Source: Pseudomonas neuropathica (GTDB lineage Bacteria; Pseudomonadota; Gammaproteobacteria; Pseudomonadales; Pseudomonadaceae). Taken from it: DNA of 64,000 nt. Shown here in pieces: positions 51,232 through 59,823 of the stretch (the first letter of the stretch is position 1; each line of letters starts with the position of its first letter). The position numbers and the translations under genes were made by a program. The stretch lies in NCBI RefSeq assembly GCF_015461835.1, contig NZ_JACOPX010000022.1, positions 1 to 64,000 on the forward strand, read 5' to 3'. The notes beneath the pieces are model-generated. The model saw only the letters and a list, made by a program, of their open reading frames with translations, ran no database searches and was not told the DNA's origin.

Positions 51232-53040
51232 TCAGGTTTGGCGGGATTCTTCTTCCAGTTGGTCGGACTCGAACAACCGCGCCAGTTCCGCCCGGGCTTC
51301 CTGGGCGGTTTGCAGCACTTTGGCCGCGTCGTCGTAGACCGCGTGTTGCGCCTCCAGCACCTGTTCATCGTGATGCTTGAAGCGCTTGATCCGCGCATCG
51401 GCCTGGGCCTGGGTCAAACCAAGTCCCACCAAAGTGCGCCGACTCATCTCCAGACTTGAGTAATACGTCTCACGAATCGCTTCCGCGCCAACATCGACCA
51501 AACGGTGCACGTGCTGACGGTTACGCGCCCGGGCGATGATTTTCATGTGCGGATACAGCTTGCGCACCACTTCGGCGGTCTTGATGTTGGTGTCTGGATC
51601 ATCCGTGGCAATCACGAAATATTCCGCCTCGCCGACCTTGGCCGCATTGAGGATTTCCGGGCGCATCGGGTCGCCGTAGAACACCGGCACACCGCCAAAA
51701 CTGCGCGACAGTTCAATGGTTTCCACCGACGTATCCAGCGCAACGAACTTGATGTTCTGCGCACGTAGAATCCGCGCGACGATCTGGCCCATCCGGCCCA
51801 TGCCAGCGATCACTACACGCGGGGTGTCAGTGTCGATCTCACGGTATTTTTCCGGCACTTCCACCGGCTGCACTTTCGGGCTGACCAGCCGCGCGCAGAG
51901 CAACAGCAACAACGGCGTCACCGCCATCGACAGGGTGATGGTCAGCACCAGCAGGTCATACAGGCGCGGTTCGAACAGGCCCTGATCACGACCGATCTTG
52001 AACACCACAAAGGCGAATTCACCACCCGCCGCCAAGACGATACCGAGGCGAATCGCACTGACCTTGTTCAAGCCCCCGGCCAGGCGTCCGACGACGAACA
52101 GCAGCGGTAATTTCAGACCGATCAACAGCAGCGTCAGCCCCAGCACGGTGATCGGCGCACTCAGCAGCAAACTGAGGTTGGCGCCCATGCCGACACTGAT
52201 GAAAAACAGCCCGAGCAGCAGCCCTTTGAACGGCTCGATCTGCGCTTCCAGCTCATGGCGATATTCCGAATCCGCCAACAGCAAACCGGCAAGAAACGCG
52301 CCCAGCGCCATCGACACACCGACCAGATCCATCAACCACGCCGTGCCGATCACCACCAGCAACGCCGTGGCCGTCGACACTTCCGGCAAACCGGTTTTCG
52401 CCACTACGCGGAACACCGGACGCAACAGATAACGCCCACCAACTACGACCACGGCGATACCGCCGAGCACCTGCAGCGCATGGTTCAGACTTTCGCTGCT
52501 GCTGGTGTCGTGAGCGCCTCCAGCAAGCATCGGCACCAGTGCGATCAACGGGATCGCGGCGATGTCCTGAAACAGCAGAATCGCGAACGCCAGTCGCCCA
52601 TGGGGGCTGGTCAGTTCTTTGCGCTCGGCCAGACTTTGCAGACCGAACGCCGTCGAGGACAACGCCAGACCGAGGCCAAGCACAATCGCACTGTTCAGTG
52701 GTTGACCAAACACCGACAGCGCCAGCACGCCGATCACTGAAGCGGTCAGCAGCACCTGCGCCAGACCGACGCCGAACACCGATTTGCGCATCACCCACAA
52801 GCGTCGAGGCGACAGCTCAAGGCCGATGATGAACAGCAGCAACACCACGCCCAGTTCGGAAATATGCGCGACGCTTTGCGGGTTGCCGATCAGGCCCAGC
52901 ACCGAAGGACCGATGATCACCCCGGCAAACAGATAACCGAGCACGGCGCCCAGTTGCAGGCGTTTGGCCAAAGGCACGGTGAGCACGGCCGCGAACAGAA
53001 AGACGACGGCGGCTTGCAACAGATTGCCTTCATGGGGCAT
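51232..53040 (-). CDS. KefC/KefB-type potassium-proton antiporter (CPA2) with RCK domain
   Basis: A 602-residue inner-membrane protein. The first 380 residues hold about twelve helices of the CPA2 fold (VVLLLFIIGLELSPRRLW, then LLFQDIAAIPLIALVPML). The RCK-N domain with the Rossmann motif GMGRMGQIVARILRAQ begins near residue 405, followed by a C-terminal tail with a coiled coil. K+/H+ exchange, possibly glutathione-gated, is the family role. The start at 53040 has AGGAGTAA. No KefF/KefG-like ancillary gene is adjacent, so regulation is unclear. Confidence 0.88.
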   Translation of the reverse strand: MPHEGNLLQAAVVFLFAAVLTVPLAKRLQLGAVLGYLFAGVIIGPSVLGLIGNPQSVAHISELGVVLLLFIIGLELSPRRLWVMRKSVFGVGLAQVLLTASVIGVLALSVFGQPLNSAIVLGLGLALSSTAFGLQSLAERKELTSPHGRLAFAILLFQDIAAIPLIALVPMLAGGAHDTSSSESLNHALQVLGGIAVVVVGGRYLLRPVFRVVAKTGLPEVSTATALLVVIGTAWLMDLVGVSMALGAFLAGLLLADSEYRHELEAQIEPFKGLLLGLFFISVGMGANLSLLLSAPITVLGLTLLLIGLKLPLLFVVGRLAGGLNKVSAIRLGIVLAAGGEFAFVVFKIGRDQGLFEPRLYDLLVLTITLSMAVTPLLLLLCARLVSPKVQPVEVPEKYREIDTDTPRVVIAGMGRMGQIVARILRAQNIKFVALDTSVETIELSRSFGGVPVFYGDPMRPEILNAAKVGEAEYFVIATDDPDTNIKTAEVVRKLYPHMKIIARARNRQHVHRLVDVGAEAIRETYYSSLEMSRRTLVGLGLTQAQADARIKRFKHHDEQVLEAQHAVYDDAAKVLQTAQEARAELARLFESDQLEEESRQT

Positions 53041-53118
53041 GGGGGTTACTCCTGACAACGGTACGGCGGGGGCGACAAGGATAAGGGCTACAGCGACTTT
53101 TCATCCACCGAAGATCCC

Positions 53119-53220
53119 CTGTAGGAGCTGTCGAGTGCAACGAGGCTGCGATCTTTTGATCTCGCTTTTGCCTTCGAAGAATCAAGATCAAAAGATCGCA
53201 GCCTGCGGCAGCTCCTACAG
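53119..53220. repeat. REP pair, GTAGGAGCTGCCG family (left copy diverged)
   Basis: The left copy reads GTAGGAGCTGTCGAGTGCAA before CGAGGCTGCGATC, so it carries an insertion; the right copy is canonical. The pair lies between the KefC-like and LysR genes. Confidence 0.85.
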
Positions 53221-53301
53221 GAGATCTTCATGTGGCCTGTAATAACTTGCATCAATTGGTTACATTCATAACCTCTGCGTATCAATCTCCCGAGTCCTGC
53301 C

Positions 53302-54216
53302 ATGGCCATCAACTTCGACCTCAACGATCTGCAAGCCTTTCGCGCCGTGGTCGAGCAGGGCAGTTTTCGCAAGGCCGCCGACACCGTACGCCTGTCGCAA
53401 CCGGCGTTGAGCCGGCGCATCGAAAAGCTTGAAGACGCCCTCGGCGTCAAACTCTTCGAACGCACCACACGCAAGGTCAGCCTGACCCAGGCTGGACGGG
53501 GCTTCATGCCCAGCGTCGAGCGTTTGCTCGATGATCTCGACGTCGCGCTATTGGGCATCAGCGAAGTCGCTTCGACCCGTTTGGGGCATGTCACCGTCGC
53601 CTGCGTGCCTTCGGCGGCGTACTACTTCATGCCCCGCGTGGTTGCGCGCTATCACCAGCAATTCCCACGGATCAAAGTCAAAGTGCTCGACTCCAGCGCT
53701 CACGATGTCTTGAGTGCGGTGGTCAATGGCGAGGCGGATTTCGGCTTGAGTTTTCTCGGCACGCAGGATGCCAAAGTCGAGTTCGAACCGCTTGTGCAGG
53801 AGTGCTACGTCGTCGCTTGTCGCCGCGATCATCCGTTGGCCGGACGCAGCAGCGTGAGCTGGGACGAGTTCTATCAGCAGGATTACATCTCGCTCGACAA
53901 GACCTCCGGCAACCGCTTTCTGCTCGATCAGGCGTTGAGCAGCGTGGTGCCGCAGCGTGCGAGCATCTGCGAAACCCGGCATGTGACGACGATGATTGGT
54001 CTGGTGGAGGCGGGGTTGGGCGTGGCGGCGGTGCCGCTGATGGCGATGCCGGGGCCGGATCATCCGATCCTGACGCGGGTGCCGCTGACCGATCCGCAAG
54101 TGATGCGCAGTGTCGGCATCATCAAGCGCCGGGGTCGCACGCTGACCCCGGCGGCATTGGAACTGGAGCGGCTGGTGGTGGAAATGAAAGTCCAGCCGCC
54201 TACGATCAGCGCTTGA
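53302..54216 (+). CDS. LysR-family transcriptional regulator
   Basis: A 304-residue regulator. The helix-turn-helix is at about 5-65 (DLNDLQAFRAVVEQGSFRKAADTVRLSQPALSRRIEKLE). The effector domain follows. The gene is convergent with the ModA-like binding protein (11-base overlap of 3' ends) and next to the MHS transporter, so it probably controls that pair. The ATG at 53302 is the conserved LysR start. Confidence 0.9.
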   Translation: MAINFDLNDLQAFRAVVEQGSFRKAADTVRLSQPALSRRIEKLEDALGVKLFERTTRKVSLTQAGRGFMPSVERLLDDLDVALLGISEVASTRLGHVTVACVPSAAYYFMPRVVARYHQQFPRIKVKVLDSSAHDVLSAVVNGEADFGLSFLGTQDAKVEFEPLVQECYVVACRRDHPLAGRSSVSWDEFYQQDYISLDKTSGNRFLLDQALSSVVPQRASICETRHVTTMIGLVEAGLGVAAVPLMAMPGPDHPILTRVPLTDPQVMRSVGIIKRRGRTLTPAALELERLVVEMKVQPPTISA

Positions 54217-54976
54217 CTGAGTCCAGCCCGGTGGCCTGCACATCAGCTTGCGCGGCCGGCGCGGCGAGGTAAGCGAGCAAGGCTTTGGCTTCTTGCGGAT
54301 GCTGTGCGCCGACCGGAATCCCAGCGGCAAAACGCGTCACTGACTGTACCGATTCCGGAATCTTCGCGACGAAACTCACGCCTGGCACCGGCAGCAATTC
54401 GCTGACCTGCTGGAAGCCCAATTGATAGTCGCCAGTGGCAACCACCGAGCCGACCGGGATTTTCGCAATCATCTTGGACTTCGGTTTCAGCTGATCTTCG
54501 ATGCCCAGTTTCTTGAACAACTGCTGCTCGATGTAGACGCCGCTGGCGCTGTCGGAGTAGGCCACTGACTGCGCGTCGAGCAGGGTTTTCTTCAGGCCGT
54601 CGACACTGCTGATGTCCGGTTTCGGCGCGCCTTCGCGCACCACCAGGCCGATCCGCGAATCGGCCAGCTCCACGCGCGAGGCTGGGTCGACCTTGCCTTG
54701 CTTGATCAAGTCGTCGAGGGCGTAGCCGACCATGATCACCACGTCGGCGTGTTCACCTCGGGCGAGGCGATTGGGGATCGCTTCGGGGGCTTTGCCCATT
54801 GATGGGCCGAGGCTGGTGGTCAGGGTGTTGCCGCTGGCGGCAGCGAATTTCGGCCCGAGAATCTTGTAGGCGGCAGTGAAGCCGCCGGAGGTCATCACGC
54901 TCAATTCTTCGGCCTGGGCCGCGAGGTTGAACGCGAGGCCGGCGAGCAGGGCGGTGACAGTAAACAGTTTTTTCAT
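54206..54976 (-). CDS. ModA-like periplasmic substrate-binding protein
   Basis: A 256-residue secreted binding protein (signal peptide 1-22, ends AAQA) with the ModA-like fold (VMTSGGFTAAYKILGPKFAAASGNTLTT). No ABC permease or ATPase is near; its neighbour in the same direction is an MHS-type transporter (54989) just 12 bases upstream, so they are probably cotranscribed. Molybdate is not certain: similar proteins bind other anions or act with the neighbour in an unknown way. Confidence 0.75.
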   Translation of the reverse strand: MKKLFTVTALLAGLAFNLAAQAEELSVMTSGGFTAAYKILGPKFAAASGNTLTTSLGPSMGKAPEAIPNRLARGEHADVVIMVGYALDDLIKQGKVDPASRVELADSRIGLVVREGAPKPDISSVDGLKKTLLDAQSVAYSDSASGVYIEQQLFKKLGIEDQLKPKSKMIAKIPVGSVVATGDYQLGFQQVSELLPVPGVSFVAKIPESVQSVTRFAAGIPVGAQHPQEAKALLAYLAAPAAQADVQATGLDSVKR

Positions 54977-54988
54977 GGCGAGTTTTCC

Positions 54989-56281
54989 TCAGGCCGCGAC
55001 AGGTTGCAGACGACCACCGGCACGGCGGTACAGATAAAGAGTGGCGCACAAGGCACACAGCGCACCGATGCTCATCCAGTAACCTGGCGCGGCTTTGTCG
55101 CCGGTGTACTGAATCAGGAAGGTCGACATCGCCGGGGTGAAACCGCCGAAAATTGCCGTGGCCAGGCTGTAGGCGAGGGAGAAACCGGCAACCCGCACTT
55201 CCACCGGCATGATCTCGGTGAGCGCCGGAATCATTGCGCCGTTGTACAAGCCGTAGATAAACGACAGCCACAACAGCGACAGCAACATGTGGCTGAAGCT
55301 CGGCGCTTGCACCAGGTACGACAGCGCCGGATACGTCGTGGCCAAGGCCAGCAGCGACATGGCGATCAGCACCGGACGCCGGCCGATTCGGTCGGACAAC
55401 AGGCCGCCAATCGGCAGCCAGAAGAAGTTCGACACACCGACCAGCAGTGTCACCAGCAGTGCATCGGAGGTGCTCAGGTGCAGCACGGTTTTGCCGAAGG
55501 TCGGCGCGTACACGGTGATCAGGTAAAACGCGGTGGTGGTCAGCGCGACCATCAACATGCCACCGAGTACCACGCCCCAGTTCTGGCCGAGGGTGCGGAA
55601 CACTTCGCCCATGCTCGGGCGGTGTTTGCGTGCGGCGAACTCTTCGGTTTCCGCCAGGTTTCGGCGCAGGAAAAAGATGAACGGCACGATCATGCAGCCG
55701 ACGAAAAACGGAATCCGCCAGCCCCAATCGGCAATCACATCCGGCGCCATCCACGCGTTCAGCGCATAGCCCAAAGCCGCGGCGACAATGATTGCCACTT
55801 GCTGACTGGCCGACTGCCAGGCAGTGAAGAAACCTTTGCGACCCGGCGTGGCGATCTCGGCGAGATACACCGACACACCGCCCAGTTCCGCCCCGGCCGA
55901 GAAGCCCTGCAGCAAACGCCCGATCAACACCAGTGCGGGGGCAAACAGGCCGATGCTTTCGTAACCGGGCACCAGCACAATCAATATCGTGCCGCTGGCC
56001 ATGATCGACAGCGTGACGATCAAACCTTTACGCCGACCGACATCATCGATGTACGCACCGAGCACGATGGCGCCCAGTGGACGCATCAAAAAGCCTGCGC
56101 CGAACACCGCAAAGGTCATCATCAGAGAGGCGAACTCACTGCTCGCCGGGAAGAACACCGCCGCGATCTGCGTGGCGTAGAAACCGAACAGAAAGAAATC
56201 GAACTGTTCGAGGAAGTTGCCCGAGGTCACCCGGAAAATGGCGCCGGCCCGCGAGCCGCTGTGTGGGATTGAGGCTGTCAT
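54989..56281 (-). CDS. MFS transporter, MHS (metabolite:H+ symporter) family
   Basis: A 430-residue permease with about twelve helices. The signature GAYIDDVGRRKGLIVTLS between helices 2 and 3 and RLLQGFSAGAELGGVSVYLAE are those of the metabolite/H+ symporter group, which covers citrate, tricarballylate, shikimate and alpha-ketoglutarate. It is the upstream gene of a likely two-gene unit with the ModA-like protein. The start at 56281 (MTASIPHSG) is preferred over the upstream in-frame ATG. A dicarboxylate or tricarboxylate is the likely substrate. Confidence 0.85.
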   Translation of the reverse strand: MTASIPHSGSRAGAIFRVTSGNFLEQFDFFLFGFYATQIAAVFFPASSEFASLMMTFAVFGAGFLMRPLGAIVLGAYIDDVGRRKGLIVTLSIMASGTILIVLVPGYESIGLFAPALVLIGRLLQGFSAGAELGGVSVYLAEIATPGRKGFFTAWQSASQQVAIIVAAALGYALNAWMAPDVIADWGWRIPFFVGCMIVPFIFFLRRNLAETEEFAARKHRPSMGEVFRTLGQNWGVVLGGMLMVALTTTAFYLITVYAPTFGKTVLHLSTSDALLVTLLVGVSNFFWLPIGGLLSDRIGRRPVLIAMSLLALATTYPALSYLVQAPSFSHMLLSLLWLSFIYGLYNGAMIPALTEIMPVEVRVAGFSLAYSLATAIFGGFTPAMSTFLIQYTGDKAAPGYWMSIGALCALCATLYLYRRAGGRLQPVAA

Positions 56282-56711
56282 AGAAAAGTACTCCACCGCT
56301 TTTATGACGTGCGCGACGGGAGGGCGGCGCACGGTTTTTATTGAGGCGGATGGTGGCGCAGATGTAACAATCTGTTAATTGCATTGTTGGCATGGATTGA
56401 TGTGCAAAGTGGATCAATCCAAACAGGACATCACCTGAATCCTGTGGGAGCGAGCTTGCTCGCGAAAGCGGTGGCCCAGGCAATGAAGATGTCGAATGTG
56501 CCAACCCCTTCGCGAGCAGGCTCGCTCCCACAGGTTTTCGTGGCAACTGAAAATTCTGCTTACACCACGGAATTTGTAGGCCTGCGCCTGCTCGCGATAG
56601 CGACCCAACTGACAACTACAATCCCCCAGCCTGCCCACGCAAAAAAACAAGGAATGATTCCCGAACCCGGCAGTCCGAGTTCAGGTAGCACACACCACAG
56701 GAGGTTCACCG
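56282..56711. other. Gene-free stretch with REP elements
   Basis: No supported gene. It contains the promoter region of the MFS gene, an inverted REP pair (56441-56533) and a diverged single REP half (56574-56603, TTTGTAGGCCTGCGCCTGCT). The RcnB-like gene starts at 56712. Confidence 0.6.
56441..56533. repeat. REP pair, TGTGGGAGCGAGCTTGCTCGC family
   Basis: Inverted pair; the left arm has the AGCTTGCTCG variant of the usual AGCCTGCTCG. Confidence 0.88.
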
Positions 56712-57017
56712 ATGAACAGCAAAACCCTAATCGCCAGCCTGGCTCTCGTCGCCGGCATTGCCGGGATCAGCCCACTTGTTCAAGCGGCGCAAACCTCAAA
56801 TGAACAGGCCGTGCAATCCCCGGTCAGCGACCGCGAACTGAAGGTCAACGACCGCGCCCCGGATATTTATCAGCGCAGCGAAAAAGCCATCGACTGGAAA
56901 GCCAAGGGCCTGAAAAAACCTGTTGATCAGGCGCAGTGGGTACAGATCAATGACCAGTACGTCATGGTGATGATCACCAACGGGACGATTGTCGAGATGA
57001 AACCGGTCCCGCGTTAA
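56712..57017 (+). CDS. RcnB-family periplasmic protein
   Basis: A 101-residue secreted protein (signal peptide ends VQAA at about 26) with the RcnB core GLKKPVDQAQWVQINDQYVMVMITNGTIVEM. RcnB-type proteins take part in nickel/cobalt homeostasis in enterics, but many homologues have no shown metal link. AGGAGG lies before the ATG. It is probably monocistronic; the next gene begins 101 bases on. Confidence 0.82.
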   Translation: MNSKTLIASLALVAGIAGISPLVQAAQTSNEQAVQSPVSDRELKVNDRAPDIYQRSEKAIDWKAKGLKKPVDQAQWVQINDQYVMVMITNGTIVEMKPVPR

Positions 57018-57118
57018 ACCTCCGGCAACAATCAGCCATGGACGGTTGATTGCAATCGAGCGCCGTTCGGGTAAAACCCGTGGGGCGTTTCGAGTGAAGG
57101 GAAGTCAGGAGCAACACG

Positions 57119-57583
57119 TTGGAAAAGAAACCGCTGTATCGCAAAGAAAACACCACCGCCCACAATGTCTGGCGCAACAACTCAGGCGGGCACTACCGCG
57201 ATCAACGAAACACCAAAGCGCAAAGCCGCAACGAGGCCACGCGCGGCTCGATGCACGGCATCAAACACCACGGCTACGACTACACGCCGTTGTTTCGTTT
57301 TCTGTTATCCCGCGTCGGCGGTCATTGGGATGAGATTTTCAGCGAAGCGGTATCTCGCCTTGATCGGCCAGAGCCGGTTTTCTGGATGGTTGCCATCCAC
57401 GAAGAGGATCGAGAGGATATTGTGCGACTGGGCGAGTCGGCCTACTTCAACGGCCTGTTCGTCGATGAGCAAAAGCGACTGCAAATCGTCAACCCGCAGT
57501 TGACTGGCGAAGACATGAAGCCTCATTGCCGGTGTTGCACGCATACCTTCAATGGTGTTCCGTTTGGCCTGCCTGCAGACTGA
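57119..57583 (+). CDS. Unrecognised soluble protein with Cys/His cluster
   Basis: A 154-residue protein with no signal peptide. The TTG start has AGGAG eight bases before it; no nearer start suits. The N-terminal 50 residues are basic and histidine/asparagine-rich (AHNVWRNNSGGHYRDQRNT, then MHGIKHHGYDYTPLFRFL). The middle contains RLDRPEPVFWMVAIHEED, and the C-terminal part has KPHCRCCTHTFNGVPF, a C-x-C-C-x-H cluster that could bind metal. It is convergent with the diguanylate cyclase gene, with stops five bases apart. I do not recognise the family. Confidence 0.7.
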   Translation: MEKKPLYRKENTTAHNVWRNNSGGHYRDQRNTKAQSRNEATRGSMHGIKHHGYDYTPLFRFLLSRVGGHWDEIFSEAVSRLDRPEPVFWMVAIHEEDREDIVRLGESAYFNGLFVDEQKRLQIVNPQLTGEDMKPHCRCCTHTFNGVPFGLPAD

Positions 57584-57588
57584 TCGAG

Positions 57589-58665
57589 CTACTCGAACCA
57601 AACCTGATTCATCACCTGCCCACCCCCCAACCGATACTGATTATTGCCACTGCGCTTGGCCTCATACATCGCCAGATCGGCAATGTGCAGCAGGCGATCC
57701 ATAGCCCTCGCATGATCCGGAAACACCGCCACGCCAAGGCTGGTGCCGATGTGGCGCTGGTCGTTGCCGATGCTGATCGGTGGCGAGAGTTCGATGAAGA
57801 TTTTCTGGCAGATACTGCGGGCTTCGTCCGGCAAACTCAGGTTCGGCGCCAGGCCTTGCAGGATCACCACAAACTCATCGCCGCCAATGCGCGCGACGGT
57901 GTCGGTGGCGCGCAGGATGCGTTTCAGCCGTGTGGCCATGGTGATCAGCACCCGGTCGCCGGCGGCATGGCCGTAGCGGTCGTTGATGGTTTTGAAGCCG
58001 TTGAGGTCGACGAATACCAGTGCGACACGAGTCTCGGTCTGGCGCGCGTGATCCAGCGCTTCCGACAAGCGTTGTTCCAGCACCAGGCGATTGGGCAGGC
58101 CGGTCAGCGGATCGAAGTGAGCGAGGTGTTGCAGGTAGCTGGCCGAGGCTTTTTCTTCGGTGATGTCGCGCACCACGCCCATCATTTTCACCACCGCGTC
58201 GTGGTCGTTGCGCACCACGTTGCCGGTTTCCCGCAGCCAGCGAATCGTGCCGTCGGGCCACACCACGCGGTATTCCTCATCATGGTTTTCGCCGGTTTCA
58301 AGACAGCGCAACTCACCTTCGCGCACCTTGGTGCGGTCGTCTGGGTGGACGCAGGAGCAGAACAGCGCATAGGACGGCGTGATCTCGCCGATCTTGAACC
58401 CGAACATGCCGTAAATCGCATCCGACCAGTACAGCCGATCCGTGTCGACTTCCCAGTCCCAAGTGCCGATGCGCGCAAAGTACTGGCTGCGTTTGAAGCG
58501 CTCGACGTCGCCGTCCTGCTGAATGTGTTGGCCATCGGCGGCCCGTCTCAGCAGATCCCGATACTGCGCGAGCTGTCGGCGCAAATCGCGTTCGCGCCAC
58601 AGCAGCAGAGCGATGATGGCGAGCAAGATCGCGCCCACGGCGAGGCTGATCCAGAACAGAGTCAT
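57589..58665 (-). CDS. PAS-GGDEF diguanylate cyclase
   Basis: A 358-residue protein with an N-terminal membrane helix (LFWISLAVGAILLAIIALLLW), a PAS domain with PAC tail at about 60-175 (RIGTWDWEVDTDRLYWSD, then DGTIRWLRETGNVVRN), and a GGDEF domain (about 185-345). The active site is IGGDEF, preceded five residues back by the I-site RATD, so both activity and product inhibition are expected. The region FDPLTGLPNR is the classic domain start. It is convergent with the 57119 gene. Confidence 0.9.
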   Translation of the reverse strand: MTLFWISLAVGAILLAIIALLLWRERDLRRQLAQYRDLLRRAADGQHIQQDGDVERFKRSQYFARIGTWDWEVDTDRLYWSDAIYGMFGFKIGEITPSYALFCSCVHPDDRTKVREGELRCLETGENHDEEYRVVWPDGTIRWLRETGNVVRNDHDAVVKMMGVVRDITEEKASASYLQHLAHFDPLTGLPNRLVLEQRLSEALDHARQTETRVALVFVDLNGFKTINDRYGHAAGDRVLITMATRLKRILRATDTVARIGGDEFVVILQGLAPNLSLPDEARSICQKIFIELSPPISIGNDQRHIGTSLGVAVFPDHARAMDRLLHIADLAMYEAKRSGNNQYRLGGGQVMNQVWFE

Positions 58666-58827
58666 TCGGGTGCTGCCAGCATGGCGAATCGATCCGTAGA
58701 GTAGTGGCGGTTGGCTATGTTAATGCTTCAATACTCGGTTCGGATACATGTTGATCTGCGCTGGCAGGTTGCCAATCCCCGGCATTTCTGGGAAAACGGC
58801 GGCCGGCTGAACAATAGAGTGAATGTT

Positions 58828-59166
58828 ATGAATGATGAACTGCAGGTAATCGATCTTCAGGTCGGCGAAGGCAAAGCCGCCGTCAAAGGCGCGCTGATCA
58901 CCACCCAATTCACCGGATGGCTGGAAGACGGCAGCGAGTTTGATTCTTCCTACAGCCGTGGCAAGCCTTTTCAGTGCGTGATTGGCACCGGACGAGTGAT
59001 CAAGGGTTGGGATCAGGGTCTGATGGGCATGCAGGTGGGGGGCAAACGTAAATTGCTGGTGCCGGCGCATCTGGGGTATGGCGAGCGGACGATGGGCAAG
59101 ATTCCGCCGGGTTCGAATCTGGTGTTTGAGATTGAGTTGTTGGAAGTGTTGACGCGGGAGGATTGA
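58828..59166 (+). CDS. FKBP-type peptidyl-prolyl cis-trans isomerase
   Basis: A 112-residue single-domain FKBP. The family residues are visible: TTQFTGWLEDGSEFDSSYSRGKPF, GTGRVIKGWDQGLMGMQVGGKRKLLVPAHLGYG and the C-terminal IPPGSNLVFEIELLEV. No signal peptide is present, so it acts in the cytosol. The start at 58828 is chosen because GAGTGA precedes it and homologous chains start near MNDELQVIDL. It is the last + gene before the pyocin cassette. Confidence 0.9.
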   Translation: MNDELQVIDLQVGEGKAAVKGALITTQFTGWLEDGSEFDSSYSRGKPFQCVIGTGRVIKGWDQGLMGMQVGGKRKLLVPAHLGYGERTMGKIPPGSNLVFEIELLEVLTRED

Positions 59167-59225
59167 GGTAGGGGACGTCGATTTGGATGAAGTCCGTTAC
59201 TTCATCCAAATGCCGTCAGGGTGGA

Positions 59226-59561
59226 TCAGGTGAATACGTCTATATCGTCAAGCGTGTCTTCGATGATTCCTTGCAGTGAAGGGTGCGTTTGCTTGGCTGA
59301 TTCGAGTGCCGCAAAAACTGTTTCAGTATCCAGCTCGCCATGTCGGCGAGCGATGTGCCCGAGTGCAGTAGCCGCAGCGGCCACAATTGCTTCGGCTTTG
59401 CTGGTGAGGTGTTTCAGGCAGATGTCCTGAGCCCGGTTTCTATCGGTTTCATTCAGGCCAATGGATACGAGTGCGGCGCTTATGTCTGCATCCGTGCCGC
59501 TGGCAAGTAGGAGGATGGCCTCATCGTGGGGTATCCGTGGATTTTGATAGATGAGACCCAT
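59226..59561 (-). CDS. Small helical-repeat protein, paralogue of the 61349 protein
   Basis: A 111-residue all-helical protein without signal peptide. It aligns by eye with the 89-residue protein at 61349 (TDADISAALVSIGLNETD against TDAQVVAALVAMGFNERD; SLQGIIEDTLDDI against SLQKTVADTLAEM). Both flank the pyocin toxin/immunity pair. It lies directly downstream (same strand, eight bases past the 59570 gene stop), so a role in immunity or accessory function is inferred only. Confidence 0.7.
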   Translation of the reverse strand: MGLIYQNPRIPHDEAILLLASGTDADISAALVSIGLNETDRNRAQDICLKHLTSKAEAIVAAAATALGHIARRHGELDTETVFAALESAKQTHPSLQGIIEDTLDDIDVFT

Positions 59562-59569
59562 TGGCGAAA

Positions 59570-59809
59570 TTAACCCCTGATGCCGATAAAAAGATCGAGT
59601 TCCGATGGCAGTTTTTCGTTAATCACCATGCCGATTTTTTGAGCTTGATCCGAGGTCAGCAGCCATTCGCCGTCGGGACTTTCATCAAGGCTTTTCCAAC
59701 CCATTGCAGCCAAGACTGCAGGTTCAAATTTCGGTCCAACTGTAAGTTCGTATTTTAAGGCGTCGTCTTCGTCGTCACCTTTTAAGAAACCGCTAATCCA
59801 TAAAAACAT
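59570..59809 (-). CDS. Putative immunity protein for the colicin E3-like pyocin
   Basis: A 79-residue acidic protein with no signal peptide (DDEDDALKYELTVGPKFEPA). It is directly downstream of the toxin gene (14 bases past its stop), the position of bacteriocin immunity genes. It does not resemble the cloacin/E3 immunity family by eye, so it may belong to another family such as DUF7683 (from memory). The cognate toxin is the frameshifted gene at 59824. Confidence 0.65.
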   Translation of the reverse strand: MFLWISGFLKGDDEDDALKYELTVGPKFEPAVLAAMGWKSLDESPDGEWLLTSDQAQKIGMVINEKLPSELDLFIGIRG

Positions 59810-59823
59810 CTGTAGCCTCCTGT

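Noticed and set aside
55004..56272. 422-codon + strand open frame across the MFS gene
   Set aside because: Gln/His/Arg-rich antisense artefact; the MHS transporter on the minus strand has clear motifs.
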